Origin: Marinobacter lipolyticus SM19
GTDB taxonomy: Bacteria; Pseudomonadota; Gammaproteobacteria; Pseudomonadales; Oleiphilaceae
DNA length: 64,000 bases
NCBI RefSeq assembly: GCF_000397065.2
Contig: NZ_KE007317.1
Coordinates: 500,969-564,968, forward strand
Reading direction: 5' to 3'
The notes under the pieces are model-generated. The model was not told the origin of the DNA and searched no databases. It saw only the letters and a list, made by a program, of their open reading frames with translations. Numbering within the stretch: the stretch's first letter is position 1; each line of letters begins with the position of its first letter. The translations under genes were made by a program, and so were the position numbers. Shown one piece after another: positions 54,653 to 64,000 of the stretch.

Positions 54653-55078
54653 TCAGGCAAGAAATGAAATAACAGGACTTAATTTTTCGAGGACTGACGC
54701 CAGCCCGGGCTCGTCATAAGGGACTGGCGGTTGTGCACCCCAGACAGGGCCCGGCCAGGCCGGATCTCCCTGAAAGCGGACAATATGATGTAGGTGCAAC
54801 TGCGGCACCATGTTTCCCAACGCTGCGACATTCATTTTGTCGCCATCGAACAGGGCCATCATCTCTTTACTCAAAGCAGACGACTCTGCCAGCAACCGGT
54901 GTTGCTCCGTGACTTCAAGCTCATAGATTTCGCGAATTCCCGGGACTGCCGGCACCAGGATCACCCAGGGCCAGGTACGGTCATTCATCAACCGCATCTC
55001 GCACAACCGGCTCCGGCCCAGGCTGATCGTATCAGCAGCAAGGCGCTCGTGAAGCTGAAAATCGTTGAACGCATGCAT
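54653..55078 (-). CDS. HIT-domain protein with variant motif
   Basis: A 141-residue protein of the histidine-triad superfamily (nucleotide hydrolases/transferases). The motif reads QLHLHHIV near residue 90: the first His of HxHxHxx is Gln while the central His is kept. RTWPWVILVPAVPGIREIYEL in the N-terminal half is typical of this subgroup. I chose the ATG at 55078, one base after the ugd stop, which implies coupled translation; the longer frame to 55135 lies inside ugd. The substrate is unknown. Confidence 0.8.
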   Translation of the reverse strand: MHAFNDFQLHERLAADTISLGRSRLCEMRLMNDRTWPWVILVPAVPGIREIYELEVTEQHRLLAESSALSKEMMALFDGDKMNVAALGNMVPQLHLHHIVRFQGDPAWPGPVWGAQPPVPYDEPGLASVLEKLSPVISFLA

Positions 55079-55079
55079 A

Positions 55080-56423
55080 TCAATCGAACTGAAACTGGTT
55101 ACGGCCACGGCCGATGGCGTAGTAGATGAGCCCATTGCGGCTCAACATGTCCGGCTCGTAGAGGTTGCGGCCATCGAACACCACCGGCTCCTTCAGGGCG
55201 GTGGCAATGGCTGCAAAATCCGGAGAACGGAATTCCTTCCACTCCGTGCAGATGGCCAGAACGTCGGCCCCCTTGAGCGCCTGCTCCTTGGTTCCACACA
55301 GCGTGAGACCGGACTGGTCACCATAAAGCCGCTGGGTCTCCTCCATGGCTTCGGGATCAAAGGCCTGCACGCTGGCACCCGCTTTCCAGAGGTCTTCCAT
55401 CAGCGTGCGGGCCGACGCTTCGCGCATGTCATCGGTGTTAGGTTTGAATGCCAGCCCCCACAGGGCCACCACCTTGCCCCTGAGATCGCCATTGAAATAA
55501 TGACTGATCTTGTCAAACAGAACGTGCTTCTGGGCGAAATTCACCGATTCCACAGCGTTGAGCAGACGCGCTTCATAGTCGCAATCCCGCGCCGTCCGGG
55601 CCAGAGCCTGAACATCCTTTGGGAAACAGGAGCCACCGTAACCGCAGCCCGGGTAAATAAAGTGATATCCGATGCGGGGATCAGAGCCAATACCACGACG
55701 CACCGCCTCGATGTCTGCCCCAAGACGTTCAGCCAGGTTGGCAATTTCATTCATGAAACTGATCTTGGTCGCGAGCATGGAGTTGGCCGCGTACTTGGTC
55801 AACTCGGCTGAGCGGATATCCATGAAGATCATCCGGTCGTGATTACGATTGAACGGATAGTAAACTTCCCGCAGCATGTCCGCGGCCTTGTCGCTGTCGG
55901 TACCAACGACAATGCGATCGGGTTTCATGAAATCATTGATGGCGGCCCCTTCCTTCAGGAACTCCGGATTGGACACCACATCAAACTCCAACTCGAGGCC
56001 GCGGCGGTCCAGCTCTGCACGCACAGCCGCCTTGACCTTATCCCCGGTGCCCACGGGTACGGTGGATTTATCGACGACTACCTTGTAGTCGTCCATATGT
56101 TCACCGATGGAGCGCGCAACCGCTGTGACGTACTGAAGGTCAGCGGAGCCGTCCTCATCCGGTGGTGTTCCCACCGCAATGAACTGCAGAACACCGTGGC
56201 TGACCGCTTTCGCGGTATCTGTGGTAAAAGACAGACGTCCGGCTTCCACTGTGTGCTTGACGATACTTTCCAGGCCCGGCTCATAGATGGGGATCTGGCC
56301 ATTCTCCAGCTTTTCGATTTTGCCTCGATCAACATCCATACACAGGACATCGTGCCCCACATCGGCCAGACAGGCCCCTGTCACCAGCCCGACGTAACCG
56401 GTACCAAAAATGGTAATCTTCAT
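55080..56423 (-). CDS. ugd: UDP-glucose 6-dehydrogenase
   Basis: A 447-residue NAD-dependent enzyme making UDP-glucuronate. The N-terminal Rossmann motif is [20 protein letters not shown]. The central domain has [16 protein letters not shown] and the catalytic-Cys segment [18 protein letters not shown]; the C-terminal UDP-binding domain has [16 protein letters not shown]. It follows galE by 42 bases. It provides the substrate for the epimerase at 33608-34615. Confidence 0.96.
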   Translation of the reverse strand: MKITIFGTGYVGLVTGACLADVGHDVLCMDVDRGKIEKLENGQIPIYEPGLESIVKHTVEAGRLSFTTDTAKAVSHGVLQFIAVGTPPDEDGSADLQYVTAVARSIGEHMDDYKVVVDKSTVPVGTGDKVKAAVRAELDRRGLELEFDVVSNPEFLKEGAAINDFMKPDRIVVGTDSDKAADMLREVYYPFNRNHDRMIFMDIRSAELTKYAANSMLATKISFMNEIANLAERLGADIEAVRRGIGSDPRIGYHFIYPGCGYGGSCFPKDVQALARTARDCDYEARLLNAVESVNFAQKHVLFDKISHYFNGDLRGKVVALWGLAFKPNTDDMREASARTLMEDLWKAGASVQAFDPEAMEETQRLYGDQSGLTLCGTKEQALKGADVLAICTEWKEFRSPDFAAIATALKEPVVFDGRNLYEPDMLSRNGLIYYAIGRGRNQFQFD

Positions 56424-56465
56424 CCAATCAATCCCGATAGTTTTAACGTTTTAGAAAAATCCGGG

Positions 56466-57461
56466 TCAGACGCCTTCACTTGCCTGGCGATTCTGCCAGA
56501 TTTTCTCCCAGGCCAGCGCAGTGCCCACAATGGTTTCCAGATCATCGTAATCCGGCTCCCAGCCCAGTATCTGTTTGATCCGCCCGTTGTCCGCCATCAA
56601 TGCGGCAGGATCACCTGCCCGGCGCCCCGTTTCCTGCACTGGAAACTCCACACCGGACAGCCGCTTGACCACGTCAATCACCTCTCGCACGGTGAAACCA
56701 CGACCATACCCACAATTCAGAACCCGCGAATCACCACCGGCCGCCATATAGCTCAGAGCCATCACATGGGCCTTGGCCAAATCTTCCACATGAATGTAGT
56801 CTCGGATACAGGTACCGTCACGGGTATCATAATCCGTACCGAATACACTCATGCCGTTACGTTTTCCGGCCACGCACTCACTGGCAACCTTGATCAGATG
56901 CGTGGCTTCGGGCGTAGCCTGCCCGAGCAGTCCGTCCGGGTTGGCCCCGGCCACATTGAAGTACCTCAGAATGACATAATTCAGGGAAGAAGCCGCCGCA
57001 AGATCCATGATCATGCGCTCACTCATCATCTTGGAGGCGCCGTAAGGGTTGATTGGTGCCAACGGCAAATCTTCGGTCAACACGGTTTGTTCCGGCATGC
57101 CATAAACAGCGGCGGTGGACGAGAACACCATGTAGGGCACACGATTTTGATCAACAGCCCGCAACAGGTTCAGTGTATTGCGGGTGTTGTTGCTGTAATA
57201 CTTGAGCGGGTTCTCGACAGACTCGGGCACCACAATGTTGGCGGCAAAATGCAGAACTGCATCGAAGCGATGCTGCGAGAAAACATCCGCGATGGCCCCT
57301 TCATCTGCCAGGTCGCCCACCACCAGCTCACCACAAGTTACTGCCCATCGGTAACCCGTTGAGAGGTTATCGAACACCACGACATCGTGCCCGGCTTCAC
57401 CAAGCTGCCTTACAACATGACTGCCAATATAGCCGGCTCCGCCGGTCACCAGTACCTTCAT
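56466..57461 (-). CDS. galE: UDP-glucose 4-epimerase GalE
   Basis: A 331-residue short-chain dehydrogenase interconverting UDP-glucose and UDP-galactose. NAD site TGGAGYIGSHVVRQL, serine in VFSSTAAVYG, catalytic YGASK, and RDGTCIRDYIHVEDLAKAHV further on. It is 9 bases after tadA and 42 before ugd, so tadA-galE-ugd-HIT look like one transcript. Confidence 0.95.
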   Translation of the reverse strand: MKVLVTGGAGYIGSHVVRQLGEAGHDVVVFDNLSTGYRWAVTCGELVVGDLADEGAIADVFSQHRFDAVLHFAANIVVPESVENPLKYYSNNTRNTLNLLRAVDQNRVPYMVFSSTAAVYGMPEQTVLTEDLPLAPINPYGASKMMSERMIMDLAAASSLNYVILRYFNVAGANPDGLLGQATPEATHLIKVASECVAGKRNGMSVFGTDYDTRDGTCIRDYIHVEDLAKAHVMALSYMAAGGDSRVLNCGYGRGFTVREVIDVVKRLSGVEFPVQETGRRAGDPAALMADNGRIKQILGWEPDYDDLETIVGTALAWEKIWQNRQASEGV

Positions 57462-57470
57462 GATGTGACG

Positions 57471-57983
57471 TCACTCCTTCCCTGAACTCAGTTGTTTTCT
57501 ACGCCGGATCTGCGCCCGTCGCGCAGCAAAAAAATCACGGATGATCTGACTGCATTGGCTCGCAAGAATGCCACCCTGAGCTTCTATACGCCAGTTGAGG
57601 TGCTTTTCATCGAGAGTCTGCCGGGCAGACTCCACGGCTCCAGCTTTGGGTTCAGCGGCACCATACACTAACCGGCTGACCCGGCCATGCACAATAGCGC
57701 CCACGCACATAGTGCAGGGCTCAAGGGTGACGTAGAGCGTGGCGCCCGGCAGCCGGTAATTTCCGACGCGCTTCGCCGCATCACGAAGAGCCTGTATTTC
57801 AGCGTGGGCTGTGGGATCACAGCCACTGATCGGGGCATTGAAACCGGCACCAATCTCCTTGCCGTTTCGGACCAGTACAGCACCCACTGGCACTTCCCCG
57901 GCATCCGCCGCCTGCCCTGCCAGTTGCAAAGCGCGATTCATCCACGCCTCATCCTCTGCGCTGCTTCCACATGCCAATACCAT
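57471..57983 (-). CDS. tadA: tRNA adenosine(34) deaminase TadA
   Basis: A 170-residue zinc deaminase that makes inosine at position 34 of tRNA-Arg(ACG). The catalytic HAE lies in PTAHAEIQALRDA and the zinc cysteines in EPCTMCVGAIVHGR. WMNRALQLAGQAADAGEVPVGAV marks the N-terminal part. The start (MVLACGSS) is slightly unusual but is the only ATG before the conserved region. It is divergent from the phasin gene. Confidence 0.94.
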   Translation of the reverse strand: MVLACGSSAEDEAWMNRALQLAGQAADAGEVPVGAVLVRNGKEIGAGFNAPISGCDPTAHAEIQALRDAAKRVGNYRLPGATLYVTLEPCTMCVGAIVHGRVSRLVYGAAEPKAGAVESARQTLDEKHLNWRIEAQGGILASQCSQIIRDFFAARRAQIRRRKQLSSGKE

Positions 57984-58174
57984 GAAAATACCACATCAGT
58001 ACCTACTGGGGGGCCAAGTTTATCATGCCTTACCCATTTCCAAAGGCTTCCGTAGCCAACAAAATTCTTCAGAATCTTGAAAACCTCCCCCCAGTTGATG
58101 CTTATCAAAATCGCATCAGTAACGCTGGGGCACAATTGGGCTCCGCACGATGTGAATACAAAGGAGCTTCAAAA

Positions 58175-58516
58175 ATGAACAACGATTTATTTGAAAAAGC
58201 GACACGACTCAATGAAACGCTTTTCGAGCAGTTCAGTAAGGCGGCAGAAATGCAAATGGACGCTTTTCGCCGGTACGCTGATGTGACCATGGAGCAGGCC
58301 CAAAAGGTTTCTGAAGTCCGGGATCTGGAGGGGTTGAAAGCAGTTACCGGAGACCAGGCCGAAACCCTCAAATCTCTCAGTGAACAGTTCTCAAATGACT
58401 GGAAAGCCTGGCAGGACTATTTCAATGAAACTCGCGAGCAGGTTCGGAAGGTTTTTGAGAAAGCGCCTGAGCCTGATGCAACGCCCGCCAAGACGACTCC
58501 GAAAGCCGCAAAGTAG
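58175..58516 (+). CDS. phasin family protein
   Basis: A 113-residue helical protein (MNNDLFEKATRLNETLF onward, with RYADVTMEQAQKVSEVRDLEG) ending in a Lys/Ala/Pro-rich tail like that of PHA-granule proteins. Phasins coat polyhydroxyalkanoate granules. The ATG at 58175 has AAGGAG 8 bases upstream; an upstream frame to 58025 does not resemble the family. The PHA synthase gene follows after 9 bases. Confidence 0.88.
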   Translation: MNNDLFEKATRLNETLFEQFSKAAEMQMDAFRRYADVTMEQAQKVSEVRDLEGLKAVTGDQAETLKSLSEQFSNDWKAWQDYFNETREQVRKVFEKAPEPDATPAKTTPKAAK

Positions 58517-58525
58517 AGGACGTTT

Positions 58526-60325
58526 ATGTTCGGCATGGATACGCTGGGGAAAACGGCCAGCCAACTGATCAACAGTTTTGAGTCTGGCGTCAGACTGACT
58601 CAGCAAAACCTTGAAACATGGCTTGGCGATACCGGCATCATGGACGATGCCAAACTTGCCACGATGTCTGAGATATCCGATGCCTACCGGGCAATGGCAG
58701 AAGATCTCCTGCTGCACCCGCTCAGATTTGCAGGCACCGAGCTGGACCTTGCCAAAAAGCACATGGCGCTTGGCTATTACACCCTTGCACGACTGAGCGG
58801 TAAAGCCCGAAACCCCGTGGCAGAGCCGGAGTCGGACGACCGGCGCTTCCAGGCCGAAGACTGGCACAAGTACCTGCCCTTTGATGTGCTCCACCAGGCT
58901 TACCTGATTAACTCCCGGGCTTTTCTTAACTGGGTCGGTGCAATGGAGGTCCTCCCCCAGACTGGCCGTGACCAGATGCTGTTCTATGCCCGGCAATTGA
59001 CCAGCGCACTGTCCCCATCAAATTTCCCTGCGTCCAACCCGGAAGTTCTCAGAATAACCTGGGAGCGCAAAGGCATGAATCTGGTTGATGGTTGCCGCCA
59101 GTTGGTTGAAGACGTGCGCCAGAATCCGGCGCTATTCAATGTCGGCATGACGGATCGATCAGCATTTGAAGTGGGTCGCAACCTCGCAATGACGCCGGGA
59201 AAAGTGATCTACCAGAACGAACTAATGCAGTTGATCCAGTACTCACCCTCCACCGAGACGGTCAGTCAACGCCCTCTCCTGATTGTTCCGCCCTGGATCA
59301 ACAAGTTCTACATACTGGACCTGACAGCCAAAAAATCTTTCATCCAGTGGCTCGTAAACCAGGGACAAACCGTCTTCATAATTTCCTGGCGCAATCCCGG
59401 CCCCGAGCACAGGGACAAGGGATGGGAAGACTACATGCAGCTTGGGCCTCTGGCCGCTATGGATGCTGTAACCGAGGCGACGGGCGAAGACCGGATGAAC
59501 GTTATCGGGTATTGCATTGGTGGCACTTTGCTGGGATCCACACTGGCATGGCTCAAGAAAAAACGCCACAACCCTGTGGTAAGCGCCACCTACTTGACGA
59601 CACTTCTGGACTTCTCCGATCCGGGTGGCATTGGCGTTTTTATCAATGATCACTCGGTGCGGGGTATTGAACGAATGCTGGCGCGAAAGGGTTACCTGGA
59701 CGGACGCGCCATGGCATTTACCTTCAATCTACTGCGGGAAAACGAACTGTTCTGGTCGTTCTGGACCAATAATTACCTGAAAGGAGAGAGACCGGCGGCT
59801 TTCGACATATTGTACTGGAATACCGATGGCACCAATCTACCGGCGAAAATGCACAGTTTTTATCTTCGCGAAATGTATCTGAACAACCGCCTGGTTCAGC
59901 CGGATGCTCTGACCCTGGCCGGAGAATCCATCAATCTGTCGGAGATTGACGTACCTTCTTACTTCCTGTCAGCACGGCAGGATCATATCGCCAAGTGGAA
60001 AGCGACCTACAAAGGTGCCCTCGCCCACGGGGGCGATGTGCAGTTTGTGCTGTCTGGTTCAGGCCACATCGCCGGCGTCATCAATCCACCTTACAAGGAG
60101 AAGTACGGCTACTGGACCAACAACAACCTTGTAGCGGACGCAGACGAGTGGTTTTCAGGTTCCGAACAATCACCGGGGTCCTGGTGGCCGCACTGGCTGG
60201 AATGGATCGCCCGGTTCTCGGGCCAGCAAGTGCCAGCACGCATACCGGGCGATGGTAAATTACCAGTTATCGAGGATGCTCCGGGGAGCTATGTGCGCGT
60301 GAAAGCCGCAAAGGCCGCCGGTTAA
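58526..60325 (+). CDS. phaC: class I poly(3-hydroxyalkanoate) synthase PhaC
   Basis: A 599-residue synthase that polymerises (R)-3-hydroxyacyl-CoA. The lipase-like box is GYCIGGTLLGS with the nucleophilic Cys; a catalytic Asp lies in the later alpha/beta fold and the His is in SGSGHIAGVINPP. WINKFYILDL is a class I landmark. The length is typical of class I enzymes. It is co-transcribed with the phasin gene; no phaA or phaB is in the window. Confidence 0.94.
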   Translation: MFGMDTLGKTASQLINSFESGVRLTQQNLETWLGDTGIMDDAKLATMSEISDAYRAMAEDLLLHPLRFAGTELDLAKKHMALGYYTLARLSGKARNPVAEPESDDRRFQAEDWHKYLPFDVLHQAYLINSRAFLNWVGAMEVLPQTGRDQMLFYARQLTSALSPSNFPASNPEVLRITWERKGMNLVDGCRQLVEDVRQNPALFNVGMTDRSAFEVGRNLAMTPGKVIYQNELMQLIQYSPSTETVSQRPLLIVPPWINKFYILDLTAKKSFIQWLVNQGQTVFIISWRNPGPEHRDKGWEDYMQLGPLAAMDAVTEATGEDRMNVIGYCIGGTLLGSTLAWLKKKRHNPVVSATYLTTLLDFSDPGGIGVFINDHSVRGIERMLARKGYLDGRAMAFTFNLLRENELFWSFWTNNYLKGERPAAFDILYWNTDGTNLPAKMHSFYLREMYLNNRLVQPDALTLAGESINLSEIDVPSYFLSARQDHIAKWKATYKGALAHGGDVQFVLSGSGHIAGVINPPYKEKYGYWTNNNLVADADEWFSGSEQSPGSWWPHWLEWIARFSGQQVPARIPGDGKLPVIEDAPGSYVRVKAAKAAG

Positions 60326-60331
60326 ACCGGC
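60317..60331. terminator. hairpin over the phaC stop
   Basis: GCCGGTT and AACCGGC pair around a single A and include the phaC TAA. No T-run; weak evidence for a terminator between convergent phaC and guaA. Confidence 0.3.
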
Positions 60332-60345
60332 GCGCCCTTAGCCCT

Positions 60346-61923
60346 TTACTCCCACTCAATAGTGGCCGGCGGCTTGGATGACACATCGTAGGTCACCCGG
60401 GAAACTCCGGTAATCTCATTGATAATCCGGTTAGATACCGTTTCCAATAACTCATAAGGTAAATGAGCCCACCGGGCAGTCATGAAATCGATGGTTTCTA
60501 CTGCCCGCAATGCGATCACGTATTCGTAACGGCGGGCATCTCCAACCACACCGACGGACTTCACGGGCAGGAATACGGCAAACGCCTGACTGGTTTTGTG
60601 ATAAAAATCGGCTCGATGCAGCTCCTCCAGGAAGATGGCATCGGCACGGCGAAGAATGTCCGCGTATTCCTTTTTCACTTCACCCAGAATGCGAACACCA
60701 AGCCCCGGACCAGGGAACGGGTGGCGATAAACCATATCGTAAGGCAGCCCCAACTCCAGGCCTATGCGGCGAACCTCATCTTTGAACAGCTCACGCAGCG
60801 GTTCCACCAACTTCATTTTCATGGTTTCCGGCAGACCGCCCACATTGTGGTGGGACTTGATCACGTGCGCCTTACCAGTCTTGGACGCTGCGGATTCAAT
60901 AACGTCCGGGTAGATGGTGCCCTGGGCCAGCCAGTTTACATCGCGAATACTGGCCGCTTCTTCATCGAACACGTCAATGAAGGTGTTGCCGATAATCTTG
61001 CGCTTTTTCTCCGGATCCGCCTCGCCCTTGAGTTTGGACAGGAACAGTTCCTCAGCGTCCACGCGGATTACTTTCACACCCATGTTGCTGGCGAACATGT
61101 CCATGACCTGATCGCCCTCGTGCAGGCGAAGCAGGCCATTATCCACGAACACACAGGTCAGCTGATCACCGATGGCCTTATGCAGCAGCGCCGCTGTCAC
61201 CGACGAATCCACGCCCCCTGAAAGACCAAGCAACACCTTGTCAGTACCCACTTGATCACGGATCTGCTGCACCGCATCATCAACAATCTTGGCTGGCGTC
61301 CATAGCGCCTCACAGCCGGAGATATTCAGCACAAAGTGCTCGAGAATACGCTTACCCTGAAGGGTGTGGGTTACTTCCGGATGGAACTGAACCCCGTAAA
61401 GGTTGCGACTGAGGTCCTGCATGGCGGAGATCGGAGCACTTTCGGTGGAGGCCAGCAATTCAAAACCCTCCGGCAGGGCCACAACCTTGTCCCCGTGACT
61501 CATCCACACATCCAGCAGGGATTCACCGGTCGCAGTCAGGTGGTCGGTGATATCCTGCAGCAACGGGCCGGCGGCACGTACCTTGACCTGCGAATAGCCA
61601 AACTCCCGTTTTTCGGAACTGGCAACGCGCCCACCGAGCTGTTCCGCCATGGTTTGCATGCCATAACAAATACCAAGAATCGGGATACCGCGATCAAACA
61701 GGCCTTCCGGAGCACGGGGACCACCAAGCTGAGTAACAGATTCGGGACCGCCTGCAAGAATGATGCCTTTGGGGTTATACGCTTCGAGTTCTTCCTCGGT
61801 GATATCAAAGGCTCTGATTTCACAGTAAACCCCGATCTCCCGCACACGGCGCGCAATCAGTTGGGTGTACTGGGAACCAAAATCGAGAATCAGAATTCGG
61901 TGGTCGTGGATGTTCTGGGCCAT
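60346..61923 (-). CDS. guaA: GMP synthase (glutamine-hydrolysing) GuaA
   Basis: A 525-residue enzyme converting XMP to GMP. The N-terminal glutaminase has its Cys in [15 protein letters not shown] and His/Glu in FHPEVTHT. The ATP-pyrophosphatase domain has the PP-loop [17 protein letters not shown]. The C-terminal dimer domain contains [15 protein letters not shown]. It follows guaB by 64 bases in the usual guaBA order. Confidence 0.97.
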   Translation of the reverse strand: MAQNIHDHRILILDFGSQYTQLIARRVREIGVYCEIRAFDITEEELEAYNPKGIILAGGPESVTQLGGPRAPEGLFDRGIPILGICYGMQTMAEQLGGRVASSEKREFGYSQVKVRAAGPLLQDITDHLTATGESLLDVWMSHGDKVVALPEGFELLASTESAPISAMQDLSRNLYGVQFHPEVTHTLQGKRILEHFVLNISGCEALWTPAKIVDDAVQQIRDQVGTDKVLLGLSGGVDSSVTAALLHKAIGDQLTCVFVDNGLLRLHEGDQVMDMFASNMGVKVIRVDAEELFLSKLKGEADPEKKRKIIGNTFIDVFDEEAASIRDVNWLAQGTIYPDVIESAASKTGKAHVIKSHHNVGGLPETMKMKLVEPLRELFKDEVRRIGLELGLPYDMVYRHPFPGPGLGVRILGEVKKEYADILRRADAIFLEELHRADFYHKTSQAFAVFLPVKSVGVVGDARRYEYVIALRAVETIDFMTARWAHLPYELLETVSNRIINEITGVSRVTYDVSSKPPATIEWE

Positions 61924-61987
61924 GGAGTCCTCGAATCAGAAATAATAAGCGCGGTTCAGCCACTGAACCGCGCCCGGAAAGGCGTGA

Positions 61988-63493
<1,506 letters not shown>

Positions 63494-63537
63494 CTACGCC
63501 CGGCATGGCGCGGCAAAGCAAAAACCTTAATCGACCT

Positions 63538-63566
63538 ATTATAAATGGGCTCGGGTGGACAGTAAA
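63538..63566 (-). promoter_or_regulatory. promoter of guaBA
   Basis: On the minus strand TTTACT (63566-63561) and TATAAT (63543-63538) are 17 bases apart, about 87 bases before the guaB ATG. Confidence 0.6.
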
Positions 63567-63666
63567 CCGGCGTTATTTGAACCTTGGATTGCATCTTTTT
63601 GAAATTCCGCTATTTTTGCCCTTCAATTTTTCGGCTATTGCGTATGTTTAAACAGGGAGTCACACG

Positions 63667-64000
63667 TTGAATACCCCCGTTCAGGATTCCCGTCCCCGGG
63701 CATTGAGTGTCAGCGAACTGAATCACCAGGCCAAACACCTGCTGGAAACCAGCTTCATGCAAGTTTGGGTGGAAGGTGAACTGTCCGGATTTTCACGCCC
63801 GTCGTCCGGCCACTGGTATTTTTCTCTGAAGGATCGCAAGTGCCAGGTCCGGTGCGCAATGTTCAGAGGTTTCAATCAGCGCATCCGTGAGTTGCCCAAG
63901 GAAGGTGACCAGATAAGAATTCGTGGCAAAGTCACACTGTATGAAAACCGGGGTGACTTCCAGATTATCGTCGAACACCTTGAACCCGCCGGTCTGGGGG
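63667..64000 (+). CDS. xseA: exodeoxyribonuclease VII large subunit XseA, partial
   Basis: The first 111 codons are visible and the gene runs off the right edge. LSVSELNHQAKHLLE, VWVEGELSGFSRPSSGHWYFSLKD and VRCAMFRGFNQR form the N-terminal OB-fold domain typical of XseA. The start is a TTG at 63667 with GGGAG 8 bases upstream. With XseB it degrades single-stranded DNA. It is divergent from guaBA. Confidence 0.93.
   Translation, partial: MNTPVQDSRPRALSVSELNHQAKHLLETSFMQVWVEGELSGFSRPSSGHWYFSLKDRKCQVRCAMFRGFNQRIRELPKEGDQIRIRGKVTLYENRGDFQIIVEHLEPAGLG

Noticed and set aside
54534..54719. 61-codon plus-strand frame with an AGGAG-like site nearby
   Set aside because: It overlaps the HIT gene end and an 8-bp hairpin; no recognisable protein features.
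55839..57362. 507-codon open frame on the plus strand opposite ugd and galE
   Set aside because: It crosses two clearly real minus-strand genes and their gap; composition shadow.

Overview
The window reads as chromosomal DNA of a marine-type gammaproteobacterium. Gene content and order (aspS-ruvCAB-ybgC-tolQRAB-pal-cpoB, dapA-bamC-purC, gntR-prpB-prpC-acnD-prpF-prpD, phasin-phaC, and an exosortase-A-type polysaccharide locus) resemble Marinobacter and its relatives. This is inference from protein resemblance; no 16S gene is present. Coding density is high, and most genes in the first 30 kb and from 41.7 to 57.9 kb lie on the minus strand.

Region 1 (1-14.2 kb) is part of an exopolysaccharide locus of the kind that accompanies exosortase A (XrtA/EpsH). 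On the minus strand, from right to left, it encodes an initiating sugar-phosphate transferase, an export lipoprotein, a Wzz-like chain-length protein, a CpsD-like ATPase with a degenerate P-loop, an outer-membrane barrel protein, a polysaccharide deacetylase, two FemAB/CelD-type acyltransferases, a GT4 glycosyltransferase and a second deacetylase. Beyond these lie a divergent ATP-grasp gene, a low-molecular-weight tyrosine phosphatase and an O-antigen-ligase-like protein cut by the left edge. No exosortase or PEP-CTERM protein lies in the window, so the locus probably continues to the left.

Region 2 (14.3-22.9 kb) is a complete 2-methylcitrate (propionate) operon led by a GntR/FCD regulator. 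Two copies and one near-copy of a 12-bp palindromic operator surround its promoter. Six copies of a REP-like hairpin element sit in three of the operon gaps.

Region 3 (22.9-29.7 kb) is an osmoregulated periplasmic glucan block: opgG, an unrecognised 85-residue gene, opgH and opgD, preceded by a barrel-like exported protein. Region 4 (30-42.9 kb) holds galU, a small XRE regulator, an EamA transporter, tRNA-Val, a pseudouridine synthase, a UDP-glucuronate-epimerase-like gene, an outer-membrane protein, purC, bamC, dapA, bcp, an AI-2E/PerM protein, a TusA-like protein, a BepA-like protease and nadA.

Region 5 (42.9-53.8 kb) has two identical tRNA-Lys genes, the Tol-Pal operon, ruvCAB, aspS and a divergent fabR. 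fabR is followed by a structured, terminator-ended stretch that may be a small RNA. Region 6 (53.9-64 kb) has an unrecognised gene, a HIT protein, ugd, galE, tadA, phasin-phaC, guaBA and the start of xseA. galU, ugd, galE and the glucuronate epimerase together can supply UDP-sugars to the polysaccharide and glucan systems.
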